Notes under the pieces: model-generated | Database searches by the model: none | The model's input: only the letters and a program-made list of their open reading frames with translations | Told to the model about the DNA's origin: nothing | Part shown: positions 51,089 through 64,000 of the stretch, piece by piece | Position numbering within the stretch: the first letter of the stretch is position 1 | Layout of the letters: every line of letters begins with the position of its first letter | Assembly (NCBI GenBank): GCA_006503475.1 | Contig: RSEH01000252.1 | Span: forward strand, 1 to 64,000 | From: Stentor roeselii | Taxonomy: Eukaryota > Ciliophora > Heterotrichea > Heterotrichida > Stentoridae | Reading direction: 5' to 3' | DNA: 64,000 nucleotides | Program-made: the position numbers and the translations under genes

Positions 51089-53066
51089 ATGGAAAATCTG
51101 ATGTCAGATAAAAAGAAATACAAGTGCTCTTGCAAAAAAAATCTTATATCTCCTAAAAATCTTAAACAACACTTAAAAAAACCGAAAAATCATAATATAA
51201 AAACATATAAATCAAACAAAACAATCATCCAATTCCAAACACTTATACTTGCTAGATCCCGACTAATAAAGTCGTGCTTCTTTAAATTAAGTTGGTTTTG
51301 GATTAATCTTCCTCAGTTTTTATTCTTTTGTGCTTTCGAAAAACAAACCTCTTTCAAAATCGATTCAAAAACTCATGTTTCCAATCCTAATCGCATACAA
51401 ACTATTAAACGTGACTCAAATCTGTTTTTACAAATAATGAATAACTTGAATAAACAGCTTTTTAAAGAAGTCACAATCTTTAAATACTTAAAACAACTAA
51501 ACAAATCGCGTTTTAATTACTTACTTCAAAATTGAATATTAAGGATTAATTCAATGTGTCTCTCTGAAGATCAAACCGTTCTCATCAGCGGAGGAGAGGA
51601 TTCAAAAGTTCGGTTTTGGAATCCCCAAACTCTCATCCAAACTTCATGCTTATCATATCATAAGTCGACAATTTGGACTATTGATATTGATCCATCATCA
51701 AAATTTGCATTATCAGGCAGTTTTGACGGCTCAATTTGCTTGTGGAATGTTAAAAAAAAAACTGACAACTGTGTTTCAAGGTCATGAAAGTAATGTAAAT
51801 TGTTTAAAGTTTTTCAAAGGTTCAACAAATTTTTTAAGTGGATCAGGAGATAAAACTATGAGAGTTTGGAATATTTTGAAACCCTCGCTCATTTATTTGA
51901 TTAAAACAGTTTCACCAGTTAAATTTGTATCTTTCAAAAACAAAACTCAGCAAATTGTTTTTGTTTGTAAAGATGGACTTATTAAAAACCTTAACTTAAA
52001 CAACTCAAACAATGTCAAAAACGTTTATTTTCAAGACAATGTTTTCTGCAGCATTTTATCTGAAGAAAATAACATTCTTATGACTGGGCATACCGACGGA
52101 TGGATACAGTTTATAAATTCAACAACTCTCGGTTTTTTGAGCAGTTCAAAAGCTCATTCTGATCAAGTAAACTCAATTGATTTTTGCAAAAACACTCGAT
52201 TATTTGCATCGTGCTCTTTTGAAAATTCTATAAAACTATGGTGTTCAAAATCTTTTCAAGTTAAAAAATTATTCAACCACTTTACATCATCAATTTTATG
52301 TATTCAACTGTCAAACAAAAATCTTTTCATTGGAGGGATTCAGATTGAACTGCTCAATATTTATTCTTCAAAAACAATAAAAACAACAACATTAAACAAA
52401 ATTGATACTAATTGTTTGTGCGTGTCAATAAAACAGAACTTGATTGTTTATGGTTTTGAAAAAGTTTACTTTTTCAGTTTGAAATTATTGAAAGATATAA
52501 AATCGATAGAGTTTGGTTGTTATATCACAAGTTTGTGTCTTGTGAAGTCGATTTTAATATGCGGAACATCGAGAGGTGATATTTTTGTTGTTGATTGTTG
52601 TAATCTGAAAGTAAAGAGTCGGTATTTGTTTTTTAAATCTGAGATATTGTTTGTTTGTTTATCAAAAGATTTGAAATGCCTGTGTTTATCGACTGAAAAT
52701 AAATCAAAAATGATTAGTTTGAGATCATCTAAAGGTTTATTAGACTTACAGCAAAGAATTCAATCAGGGAAGTTTTCATCGAATTGTTTTGTGTTTTTAG
52801 AATCGAATGGTGATATTTTTGTTTATGATATGTTTGAAAAACTATTGAAAATAGGATGTATTTTTACTTATCAATTTTATTTTTGTAAGAGTTTGAATTT
52901 TTTGTTGATTAAAGATCTTTATTCAAGATACTACTTGTTGGATATGAGGAATCAAAGAATAACTGAAGGTGTTAAAAGTTTGAAAGAACTCAGCAAAAAC
53001 AAAAGAAATTTGAAAGTCTGCAAGGAATCATTGATTTTATCATCCTTTTGTCTGGCTTTTAACTAA
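51089..53066 (+). pseudogene. WD40-family gene broken by a stop and a frameshift
   Basis: A nearly full-length paralogue of the gene at 2-1618. Residues 1-148 begin MENLMSDKKKYKCSCKKNL, with a small Cys/His-type motif. The frame then meets TGA at 51533-51535 where the other gene has Lys, and continues in frame (ILRINSMCLSEDQ) into WD repeats. At the run of ten A at 51752-51761 one base too many shifts the frame; the rest (KLTTVFQGHESNVNCLKFFK... to SSFCLAFN) reads in the next frame. Downstream repeats (SGSGDKTMRVWN) are otherwise well preserved, so damage looks recent. Sequencing error could cause the A-run shift but not the TGA. Confidence 0.75.
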
Positions 53067-56000
53067 GCTTTATTCAAATTAGTAATAATCATTCTATTTA
53101 GTATTATTTCTTGCATTTTAATTAAATTCATCTTAGAACTTAATACTTCTGAAATTTTCTCATTCAATTTATTGCATTAATGTGCTTTTCAATAATTTAA
53201 CCTATTATGATTTCATTTGAGCAATACGACAGCTGATTAGGTTTCTAAGTAGTTTATAATTTTACAATACAGCTTTAATGATATTGATTTTATTTTGGAA
53301 ATTTTACTATCCATTAAGAATGAGCCAACTAATACATATTTACAAAAAATTATTATAGGGAAATTAGCTAAATTTATGAAGAATGAGTCAACTCCAACAC
53401 AACCAACTAAAAATTTTTAAAAGCTCCTGATTATTTTTCACCAAGGAAATTTATTAATACTGGAAGATCGTAAATTAAAAACAATAAAATTTGTTATTCA
53501 CAGTACTTTAATTAATTTTATTACTTATTGTTTTATGGTTTACTATTTCAATCCCATTCTACTGACTGATCTCATGATTAAAAATAGGATTTTATTCTTC
53601 ATTACTAATTATTTTCTATATTAAGTAAGTAAGTAAGAAATTTAGATAGCTAGAGAATATTATATTAAATAATTAAAAGTTTAGGATACTGTTTGATGAT
53701 ATTGCAAAATTTAAATTATTGATTTTATATATCGAATTTTTATATTAAATTCATTTAGACAATAAATACTAGGAACAATGCACGATTTTGAATATTAAGT
53801 TAAACTAGTTGTGAAAATATTCGAAGTGATTAATTAATCATGATATATTACAGAATTTAATATCACAAAGGAAATCAATTTTAAATTTAAAATTTATCAT
53901 TAATAGCTTAAATAGCATAAATCAAATGCTTATTTGAATTTCTAATAATACTTTCAATCTTCTTTAGCATTGAAATTTAAAGTTTATACAAACTTATTTC
54001 TAAATTGCATCATCATGATTAAAAAGTCTAGTTTTCAAGTATTTTGTCTTAGTTTTTTATATATAAATTCTTATAGTATTAAAAAGTAATTTGAAATACT
54101 ATAATTTTATACCACTGGCTGTTGTAAAAATATTATGATATCGTTTTTTAAAGTGGTTATTTATTATTTACAAAATTATAATGCTAGTTATCTCGGAATT
54201 AATAATACCATTATTTAATAAAATGATAATCATGTATAATATATATTATAGGAATAAACTTTTGATGATAAATTTATTAACATGATAAATTTATTAACTG
54301 TTTATGAAGCATTTCGCTTAGATAATATAATATTCCTATAGGAATTGTAATAAATACTTATATTTTTGAGGATATATTAAATATTTACACTAATCGATTC
54401 TTCATAATATATATTAAAACTTTGATTTGATCGAATAGCTGAAAATTCATTATCAGGCTTATGAATAAAAAGGTAAAAATAACAAAACTATGAGTTTTTC
54501 AACGAATTTCTTATAAAATTTGAATATAGGAGAATCTGAATAAGAAAAATATTAGAATTCCTTATGAGTCTATTATTTATAATTGAACCAGCTTACATTT
54601 TTAAACTCATTTCTAATCAATATTTACAGAATATCAGTTAAAAGAAAATGGCTGATTAATCTATTGATAAATTACTTCGCATGATGATTCAAAGACTGAG
54701 AGTTTTCCTTATCTCTTGACAGCCTCCTAATAAACAGCATCCAAATAATTTCCGAATAAATATAAGTTTATTGAAGATACTAAATATTAAAGGAAATTCG
54801 AGATATCTTTTAAATAGTTAAAAAGTATGGAAAAATCATAAATATGTCAAATAAATCAAGTATTCTGGTAATAGAATTAAGTTTTCTTTGGTTGTTATTA
54901 AATTTTTACTGAAACTCTGAGTATTATGATGAGAATTAGTAAGGATCATTACGAATGGTAATTTAAAGTCATCTTATATTTTTTAATTTCATTTGTAAGT
55001 TTCTCCTGAATGATTATTCATATAGAATTTTATGTAAGTATTTAGGAGTATTTAAACCGATAGGTCTCACATTTCTACTTATTTATGGGTCCAAAAAGAA
55101 TGTATTTGGAATTGGTCTTTTAATTAGGGTGCTATCTCATACTTCAATTATTCAATTAAATATTTCATGAAGTAACTTATAGTCCTTATTTTAACATAAA
55201 ACATCTCTAAAATTGTTTGTATAACCAGAACTGTACAAAGTCTCACTAAGTATGAATATTTTAAAGGAAAATATGTAAATACTAGGTAAGGGATTTCTCT
55301 ATTTATATATTCAAATAGTTCATTTGAAAATGGTTCAAAATTAAAAATAGATAATTATTATTAATAAACTCTGAATTCGAATCTATTTGCTGATAATAAA
55401 AATTGAAAATTAGATAAGTTTTATATGGATTTATAATGAAACACTAAATTGTAATATTATCACTTTAAAACCTGCATCTTATTCAACTTCGTTAGTATAA
55501 AATTCAAATATTTATCTAAAAATTACAAGAAAAATCATTCCTAATATAAAGATAATCGAAAATCCAGAGAAGTGATTATCAAGCAAATTTTAAAGAACAA
55601 AAACATAAATTTAATATATTAAAGCTTCATAAACATTATATACCAGACTATTATTTTATATCTTTACTAAACTAATACTAATCAATTCATAAGTCTCGAT
55701 GAAATTTTTGTTTTATTCAAATATTCCAGGACTTTTAAACTTGTGGATAATTTACTTTATAATAAAAATTTAAGTAAACCATTGATTAGTTACCTTATTC
55801 TTATTGATTAATAGCTTTTCACAAAAATGCATGAATCACAATATGATAATAAAAATGATGAAAAATTTGAAAAACCTAATCAATCAGATATTATTTGTAA
55901 ACTAGATTACATATGCAGTTGATTAATACAATTTATGAAATATTCCTCAAGTAATCTAATTGAGTAGATGCAAATTGTTAGGAAGTTTTCTAATAATCGA

Positions 56001-56289
56001 TTAGATAATTAACTCAAGTAGAAGAAATTAATAGATAAGGGTTTATTATTGAAGATTATTGCTGATTGGTTTAATATTAGATAAGATAATAGGTAAAGTT
56101 AAACGATGATGAAACTATAAATGTGGTATTAAAATTATTAATTTATTATCAAAGTAGTGATTCCTTGGAGATTCTGAGGTTTCTTTCGGTATTAAAAATA
56201 TTTCTCAATGTTTAATTACTTTAGTTATTCTTGCATTACTCAAATCTATAAAAGAATATTTTGAAAGAAAATCTTTCAACAATAAAAAT
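53067..56289. other. Gene-free AT-rich DNA
   Basis: 3.2 kb with no frame or motif that I can support, except short direct repeats such as taaatttattaac at 54269-54299. Confidence 0.5.
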
Positions 56290-57000
56290 ATCAAACCTTA
56301 TGAAAATAAAATTTAATCCCAAATATCGTCTTAGTTTCAATAATTTATCAAACTTATAATAAACAAAACATCAAAATTCAAATCTATAAATATAAAGTAA
56401 TTCTATGAATACTCCCCTAAAATCTTGTATTTTAAGTATAAAGACATTTATATGATCTCAATTTAATCATTTGTGATTTATTAAAAGTAGAAAAACACAG
56501 AATATTCTGATATTTTGATAAACCCACAAATAAAAATAAGATGCTAAAAAAAATACATGCTTTTTTATAATGATCACTACAATCAACAATAAAGATATCG
56601 CCTCTTGATGTAATTGATAGTAAAATCAAATATCTAAGAAATAATTTGGAATCTAACAACAAAATCAACAAATTTATATCATTCAATGATTTCAAACAAA
56701 TTAATAATTTTTTTCCAAACCATAAACTAAGAGATTCAGTTTTATCACCACTCACAGACACTGTTAATAAATTTGTTGATTTTATTGTTTTGGAAAATAA
56801 GTATTAAGGAGTTCAATATGATAATTATTCCCTCCTAAGTAAAGTTTTTTTAAATTTCATTATAAAAAGCTCTCTATTTAAGTGATCAAATAATTTTTAA
56901 CATGAAAAAATTTTTGACACCAAAGTTTTATTGAGGAGTCAAAAGCATGTTATAAATATTCGAGGTTCGCAAATTGATTGAGTTTAATCTTTAAAAAACA
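56290..57000 (-). pseudogene. Strongly decayed WD40-family relic
   Basis: The minus strand aligns over about 700 bp with the 3' half of the gene at 51089-53066. Landmarks are AACTCAATCAATTT, LYLGG...IELLN, VYGLEK, TSRGDIFIVDC, FSTFNKSQMIKLRS and a closing stretch near 56300. The longest open piece is 109 codons (56432-56761). Several stops (for example after YFPKQ) and frameshifts break it. The first half of the gene is not visible to the right. Confidence 0.6.
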
Positions 57001-60000
57001 AAGTTCATAAATTTTAATCAACAAACTTTCAGTCATCAATCATTAAGTTGTTTTTTGTTGATTACCAAATGAGTATTGCTCTTAATTCTAAAAGTCGTTA
57101 GATAATAACATAAATCATATAGAAAGGAAGAGCCAACTTTAAGTTGGATTAGATATCATAGTCGAAGTTAGATATTCAACTAGAATAATTGCAATTTTAT
57201 AGGTTAAATGATAATATAAAGTGTTAGAAAATCGATATAGCCCCTTACTGATAATCAAACTTTTAAATTGTATTTATTTGTAATTATAATGCATAATTTT
57301 AATCAGTCTATCCAAGAAATTATATAAAAATTAGTTTATCCCTCACCACTATTTCATCTTGTATTTCATCATTCAAAGTTATTCAGTGTTAATAATTTAA
57401 GTGGGATTAATTTAGACGCTAATCTTTATAATTCATAATTTTTGAAATAAACCTAATTTTCCTTGATACTGTTTAAAAAAATTAGTTAACCTTAGTTGAA
57501 ATTCTTAACTCATGTTGCTTAGCCTTTTAATCGAATTTGATTGATAGTGATGAATAATTTAAGTTCGTAAAATGATAAATCTTGTAAAATTTCAGTGATT
57601 TAGAAATAAAACAATAAGAATATTTTTCTTGGATTGAGATTTTCAATAAAAATTAGAAGAGAGATCAGTATTTAATAAGTAAATCCTTTAATTTGAAAAA
57701 ACAAGAATATGAAGCAAATATTAAAAGTTATAGGATAAATATACAAAATATATTTATGCGAAATTCTTAGATTCGTTAAATTTAATATTTATAGGTGTTT
57801 TCAGATTTGAAGCTAGGTACTTCTTGATCTTTCATTAATATCAATAAATACTTATAAATGGGTGATTTAAATCAGATATGGTTTCTATTAAATGGAATAT
57901 AGCTCTTGAATTAGTCCTCAAATATTTGATAAATTTTGATTACCTTATATGATTACTTAATTAATATTAATTAGTCTATTAGATGATTGGAAATAACTAT
58001 GATGATGAATACAAAGAGGGAAAGATTCCCAAATTTTCAAGACTTCTTGAAATTAAATAATCAAGTAATTTTAAACCATTACAATATTAATTTTTAGTTG
58101 TTTTAAACTAGTATAACTTTCAACATAGTTATTAATTTATCAGTTTTATTCATTATTTAAGATATTCATCAATTTCATAATAATTTGGTGTTAGGCTTAA
58201 TTAATCTGTATCTTTTGTTACTTTTCTGGGCATAAATCAAGCAAGATAAAAAATTGATTTAGCTTATAGTTTGTAAAAATTAACTACTGATTAGATAGGA
58301 AAAATCTAAAGAATAAAAGAAATCGTTTATAAACTTATCAATATTCAATTCAAACATTGAGCGCCTTAAATTAAGTGAAAGATGAGTAGCAAAACTGCAA
58401 AATCAAAGTATTGAATTTGTAAACATTCACAAAAAAATGCACATAATCAAATCTAAATATGATCAGCACCTTTAACACTCAAAGAATCAAGTAAATGATT
58501 AAGTATTAACTTCAAATTCAAAAAAAAAAGTTTCAAATCAAACACCCTTTAAATCAAGTCAAAATATCATCTTGAACTCCTTGAGGTTTATCTTTTAATC
58601 AAAGTATCTGGATATCCGATCGATATTGCATACTAAAGGTAAGGTTAAAACAAGAATTAACTTGTTTTTAGTTACTTTTCACTTTATCAAGAAATTCAAT
58701 AAACATTTCACTGGTAAAGAAGTCGAAGAATATTATTTCATAAATGAATTGAGTTAATCATTAACTTGATTCAATACATAAGGTTAAATAAAATACCTCT
58801 TTCATTCAAGATCCTCTAAATCCCAGCTGCTCACTCGAATCACACAAGCACACCGAAGATTCTATTTTGAGTAAGAGCTTGCAGAGCTATATGATTGATT
58901 ATTAAGCCTAGAGATTTTAATTGCTTTGATTTGATTCTAAATTATTTCCCGATATTAAAAGTTGATGAAATTTTAATTGAGTATTTGATAAGGAATCTAA
59001 TATTTCGAAACAAAATATTCTTTAACTGCAGATCAACACTGATTTTTAAATGATCCATAAGTATTTTTTTTTAAAGGTTCAAATCTCCAAAAAATTGAAC
59101 TATTAAATATTTGAAGATTATTGTTGAGGTATTTAGGTGTTTATAGTCTTTTGAAGGTCTAAATTTTGAACATCAGAACTAATGTGAGTTTAGAACTAGT
59201 GGATTTAGAACTATGATTTAGATGGTTTTTATTACCTGACTTTAATAATAATTAATTAAAGGTGAGTATTGACTGAGCATGAGAGAAAAATTCATGAATT
59301 AAGGTCACACCATATTAAACAAACATCAAAATAGGATTTGGAATAAGATTAAACTTTCCTGGTTTAATGATATCAAGGAAAAGTTTTAGGCAAGGTAAGA
59401 TAAGGTGAGGTTGGAATGAAAGTAAAAGAGAATCTCAATCATTTATGATAGCCTACTGATCAGCTTATTTTAAGAATATTGTCAAAACTGTCTCTCTAAT
59501 TATTCTATGAAAAAGTGCAAAATAATTACTTTAGTGAAAGAATTAACTAACTTTCATTCACTTCTTAATTATTCATTAGTTATTGAATTTATTTGAATTT
59601 AATCAAAATTTACCTAATCCTTTAACATAAATATCTTAATTATGTTCAAAAGGTTTCTTTTCACTGTTCAAATGACGAAAAAACTAGGTCAAAATAGCTT
59701 TTGAGGAACATGCAGGCAAGTTACTAAGACCTGTTTATGAAAAGAAGTTGAATGGGAAGTACATAAAATGATTTCAACTGAAAAAGATAAAAAAGATTTA
59801 GTCATTCATGACTTGGGTGGATTTCATTGGGACTTGGAGAATTTGAAGTTCGGTTAGGGAAGGGGTAGGATTTAATGTGAGGGATCCGATCATACCTTAT
59901 GAAGCAAACCATAAATGATTAAGTTCATAAGAGGAAACCGTAAATATCAAAAATGCAAGATCAAGAAAGACGATAATGCAAAGAAATAAATTAGAGATGC

Positions 60001-63000
60001 TAGTAAAATCTTAAAAGCGTAAATCATTTTTATAATAAAATTTCGATTTTTCTGATTAGCTCAATGAATGAATGAATTTAAGATTTATGGGAGTAATGAT
60101 GTTTCTTGACATATAAAATGTTCATTGATTAAGCACGAATAATGATTAAATATTAAAGATCACTTTCCATTGAGGCCAAATCAAATCAATTTTAACCAGG
60201 GACCAATTTGGTGTTGATCAAGGGGAAATTCATCTTTTTCAAAATTAGCAGGCCAAATCTTGAACAAGTCAATATCGGAGGGCAAAAGTCAATCACTTTA
60301 AATTCAGAAGCAACTAATTAATTGCAAAAACTTTTCCTCTTATCCAGCCTTTTTTCATTTCTTTAAAATCATTTTTTGAAATGAAATAAAACTTTTTCAC
60401 TTACGTTTATTTGGTGAACTTCTGCAAGTCCATCCGCATCAATTTTCTCATATTCAAACTTGCACTAAACGACCCAGCTGTAAACATCAAGCCAGTTCAA
60501 CTCAAAAACTTCTCCAGTCAACCAAAGAACCTCCATCCTAATTTTAAGCTACGAAAATTGAGACTTTACATAAAGCATGACAAAAATAACGGTATACATT
60601 CAATTTTTTCAGTTTTTTTAATTTATGTAATTTAACTTTTTTTAAAGAGATTTATTAAAATTTGATAGATAATCGAATAGAATTTCAGTGATTTTTCTCT
60701 GAATCATGGGGCCAATGTTTTTCGCTTGAAAAGCATCAAGTTAGCGGTGCTGAGCGTATAAAGAAACATCAAGTTAGAGATTTTTTTGATATTTCAGAAG
60801 TTTTAGTTGATCGAAACTGAATTCTTGATTTGGTCCCTTGGCGAAAAAGGTTGATGCTAACTCAAGTGAGCTTTTTGTCTTTCTTCCTTGCTTCGAGTCT
60901 CTAGAAGAACTAATGATGGCAACTGTGCTATTGTCGTCTATCATTTTTTTTATTAATAACAAAGAAATCAACTAATGATCAAATCTTCGGAACCTCTGAC
61001 TATTGGATTATCTTGAAATATCTTCCAGTTCTATCAGTTTTCAGCATCTCTTAATATGAAGTTAATCTGGATGAAAGCACTCTCTTGATTTACATAGCTA
61101 GAGGTGAAGTAGAGGTTATCCCCAGAGAGCTTTGGGTTAATCATTAAAATTTTAAATCTACTGATTGTTTTGTTAAGAATATTAAAAGAATTGGAAGACC
61201 TTCTGTGTAGATTATGGAAATTAAATAACTTGAGGATATTTCTCTAAGTGATTTAAACAGAGCTTATTGAACTTTATTTTGAAAGTAAGAGGCACTTAAT
61301 TTTCAACCTGCTTACATTTCAAGTCTTAAAAACTAGATAAAATATCTGCTTCAATCGCACCTCTTTTAAACTGAGCACAAATATCTTTCAGATATTGCTA
61401 TAAGACTGATGTCCATTATTGGTAAATAAAAATTTAAAATTCTGAGGTTCTTATAATAGGAATATTAAAACTGCACTTCAAGATCACAAAAAAAATAAAA
61501 AAATCAGTTATTAAATATATCTTCGAACTTTTATAGTCCTCTCAAGTAATTCCATTATGACCGGCAACAGTGATCAAATTTTGACAGTCCCTGATACTAA
61601 CAAAGGTTTGGGGGATCAATGAATGGGGTTTATTTCAACTAGTTTTACAAACAAGAGCTTTCAAACAAGGCTGCTGTCATCATGGGAAAATTCAAATCAA
61701 CAGATATCACCTTGCGATGACTGAAAATAAATTTCAAGGGCAAAGTAGCTTCATCTACAATAGAAATTAAGAGGGAAAGTGTCAGTTTTGCGCAACAATC
61801 CAGTCACTTTTCTAACACCATAACCTGTACATTCACTTCGACATAATTTCCAAGATCATCAAGCGACTCAGTTCAATATTTTAAATATCTTTATTTCGAT
61901 TGAATATGGAATAATAAATCCAATAAATATTATGAACTTCTTCTTCAGTCCATCCAGCCTGATCATTTATCATCAATTTGGCAAGTGGAAGAACGGCAAC
62001 AAGAAGTAATCAAGGTACTGATCAAGGTTTAATTATTGACTTAAAGTTGCCGATTAAGACAAAAATCTAGATATTAATGATTTAAACTTATACTTATCTA
62101 TTTGCTAATAATCAAGGCCATAATATCTGTAATTTTACCGATCGAATTATGATGTTTTTCATTACAATAATGCATTTTTTTATCATTTGTTTTTAAGAAG
62201 GCATTTTATAACCAGAATTAAATTTCATATAAATTCTCATGTTTGTCAGAAGAGAATCTAACAATCCAACCTCTTCATTTTTATACAACCAAAGTACAGC
62301 ACATATTAAACCTTATAAATAAATTCTTCTTCAAAATTCGATTCTTGCAAAGAAAAAAATTGATAAGTTTACAGTTAGAATAACAAAGAATATGGCTGGA
62401 AAATCTATAAAAAACGGTTCGAACCTCTAAACTACAAAAGGCTTATTGGTTTGAATTATTCTAAGTATTTATACATCAACTCAAATTTATGAATCATAGG
62501 ACTCAGCCTGGAAGAATATTAATAGTCTTCATCAACAGAAAACAGAGGTTTAACTTAAGACCATTTGAATCTGTTTATTGATGCATCTTCAAATTAAAAA
62601 CACTCTGATGATGAGCCTGGGGATGTATTATTTGATTGTGTAACTTTTTGATGGACTCTAAACAAAAAATATATATATAAATAGTTGGTATTTTTCACCC
62701 GATTCTAGTTCAAATGATTAAACCTCTCTTAATATGCTATTATATGATCAAAATATCTTTGATATTTTAAGTATCAATACTTTTTTGTTGCATACTTTTA
62801 ATAAATTGAATTAGTAATATACAAATTAAAATTGTTATGAAAGAGAAGAAAAATTTGAAGTCCCATTGATATTTTGAAGTGGTAATTAAATTATAGAAGA
62901 TTTAGGCAAAGTAGTTAGAAAGATATTATTCAAATCTCTTCATCTTCAAAAATCTTTTTATGAGTAAGAGCATAAATTATATAATTTTCTTATATAAATG

Positions 63001-63086
63001 ACTATTCTTGAAATTTAATTCTAGGAGTTGTTAATAAAACATAATTTAAAGTAACTTTTTTCTAACTAATTATTCTATTAAATTCT
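57001..63086. other. Gene-poor region, about 6 kb
   Basis: AT-rich with patches of somewhat higher GC near 58.8, 59.4, 60.4-60.9 and 61.6 kb. Short frames in these patches (60411-60635, 60774-60971) do not match any family I know. I see no complete gene, RNA gene or mobile element. More decayed genes may be present but too diverged to name by eye. Confidence 0.45.
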
Positions 63087-64000
63087 TTATTGTTGTAATG
63101 AATCTAATAAATTCGATAGGACTTTTATTTCTTTTTGATTTATCTCTATTTTTTTAAGATATTCAACTAAAATCAGTCTAGCTTTTTCATGTTCTCCAAT
63201 ATCAATATACATTAAAGCAATCTTGTGAATAGTATCAATAATTTTAATGTTTTTTGGTCCATATCTCGATTCTAAAACTTCTCTACATTTAAAATAAGTG
63301 CTTTCAGCATCAGTGTTTTTTTTAACTGTAAGATACAATGAAGCAAGTAGATGAAAACTGATTTGACAATCAAGATCTATGATATAATCGTGATATTCTT
63401 GAATTTTAAGAGATTTGACAATGTAATCTAAAGCTACCTCATATTTTTTAAATTTCTGATAGAAAAAGGCTAAGTTCTGATATTGAATCGCTAATTTAGG
63501 ATGAGTATTATCATAGTTAAATTCATTGATTTCTGCACATCTTAAATAATATTTTTCAGCTTCTTCGAACTTACTTTGCAATTGAGCAAGGGTTGCCAAA
63601 TTTCCTAATGTTTGCGCAATATCAGGATGAGTTTCATTGAATTGGAATTCTTGAATTTTTAGACATTTGATTAAACAGTTCTCAGCCTGTTTTAAATTAC
63701 CTAAATGTTGATAAAGTACCCCAAGATTATTGTAAATAGATCCAAGAGCTGGATGCATTCTATCAAAATTATGCACTTGAATCTTCAAGCTTTTCAAAAA
63801 AAACTTTTCTGATTCTTTGAAGTTGTTAAAACCCATGTAAAAAGTTGCTATATTATTATAAGTAGCTCCAAGTTTTGGATTAAGTGGATCATAAATATTT
63901 TCAATGATTTTCAAGCTTTTTTTGTAGTAATTTTCAGCTTTTTCATAGTTTTTCATGTTCTGATACAGTGATGCTAAATTATTGTAAGTGGAACCGAGGT
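63087..64000 (-). CDS. TPR-repeat protein (kinesin-light-chain/NPHP3-like repeats), 5' end cut by window edge
   Basis: The frame remains open from the Met at 63956 to the window edge (LGSTYNNLASLYQNMK), so the true start is outside. It is made of about seven 42-residue TPR units of the kinesin-light-chain type: NPKLGATYNNIATFYMGFNN, HPALGSIYNNLGVLYQHLGN, HPDIAQTLGNLATLAQLQSK and HPKLAIQYQNLAFFYQKFKK. A HP or NP element precedes each A helix. The C-terminus is a degenerate repeat ending LLDSLQQ. TPR arrays of this kind bind peptides and scaffold complexes. The partner is unknown. Confidence 0.85.
   Translation of the reverse strand, partial: LGSTYNNLASLYQNMKNYEKAENYYKKSLKIIENIYDPLNPKLGATYNNIATFYMGFNNFKESEKFFLKSLKIQVHNFDRMHPALGSIYNNLGVLYQHLGNLKQAENCLIKCLKIQEFQFNETHPDIAQTLGNLATLAQLQSKFEEAEKYYLRCAEINEFNYDNTHPKLAIQYQNLAFFYQKFKKYEVALDYIVKSLKIQEYHDYIIDLDCQISFHLLASLYLTVKKNTDAESTYFKCREVLESRYGPKNIKIIDTIHKIALMYIDIGEHEKARLILVEYLKKIEINQKEIKVLSNLLDSLQQ

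Noticed and set aside
51533-51535. TGA as a sense codon
   Set aside because: TGA ends conserved proteins at 37237 and 39111, so a general reassignment does not hold; local readthrough cannot be excluded.
60411-60635. 74-codon frame in a patch of higher GC
   Set aside because: No ATG at its left end that gives a protein-like product, and no family recognised.
60774-60971. 65-codon minus-strand frame
   Set aside because: The first codon is TTG; the part after the ATG is short and resembles no family, though it may be a relic.
62411-62427. ggttcgaacc, like a tRNA T-arm
   Set aside because: It is a bare palindrome; I could not fit acceptor, D or anticodon arms around it.
1-64000. CRISPR arrays, insertion sequences, rRNA or telomere repeats
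   Set aside because: I looked for spaced identical repeats, transposase-like frames and C/A-rich telomere runs and saw none that I can support.

Overview
The window reads as macronuclear-type DNA of a heterotrich ciliate, most like Stentor. Three sequence signs support this. Coding is dense but very AT-rich. TAA, TAG and TGA all end conserved proteins (for example TGA ends the cation channel at 37237 and the ankyrin kinase at 39111), so the code is standard. Reading frames of recognisable proteins are broken only by tiny 15-nt GTAA...AG introns (2870-2884, 7149-7163, 7221-7235, 23893-23907, 39380-39394). Fifteen-nt introns with a standard code are known from Stentor; the genus assignment is an inference.

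Layout. 0-10 kb: the 3' part of a WD40 gene, then two tandem minus-strand copies of a large surface protein (LamG-like head, Cys-rich repeats, polytopic tail). 10-15.5 kb: a sparse stretch with one coding relic, two unrecognised genes and a B-box-like/Kelch gene. 15.6-30 kb: a compact housekeeping and regulatory run: mitochondrial RAP-domain protein, an unassigned protein, LisH-DYRK kinase, membrane RBR ubiquitin ligase, PEX11, a PNUTS-like PP1 regulator, a CH-like protein with 60-bp internal repeats, an N-myristoylation-type RBR ligase and an unassigned basic protein. 30-44.4 kb: a very compact block with a tail-anchored Rab-like GTPase, a TPR-glycosyltransferase fusion, a four-domain EEEE cation channel, an ankyrin-AGC kinase, ICMT, a four-TM protein, two small unassigned genes, a nucleotide-sugar transporter and an R2R3 Myb factor. 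Spacers here fall to 0-20 bp.

44.4-63.1 kb is nearly gene-free and AT-rich. I read it as a gene graveyard: it holds three decayed copies of the same WD40 family whose open copy starts the window, a decayed kinase lobe and a scrap of the Cys-rich family. A TPR gene enters at the right edge. The whole right third resembles a region of expanding and dying paralogue families.

How the genes work together: there is no operon-like pathway. Themes recur (ubiquitin RBR ligases, kinases, PP1 targeting, membrane-anchored small proteins), but neighbours look independently transcribed. The most useful new observations are the 15-nt segment that is intron-like in one tandem copy and coding in the other, the apparent 36-nt intron that assembles a PP1-docking motif, and the serial decay of the WD40 family.
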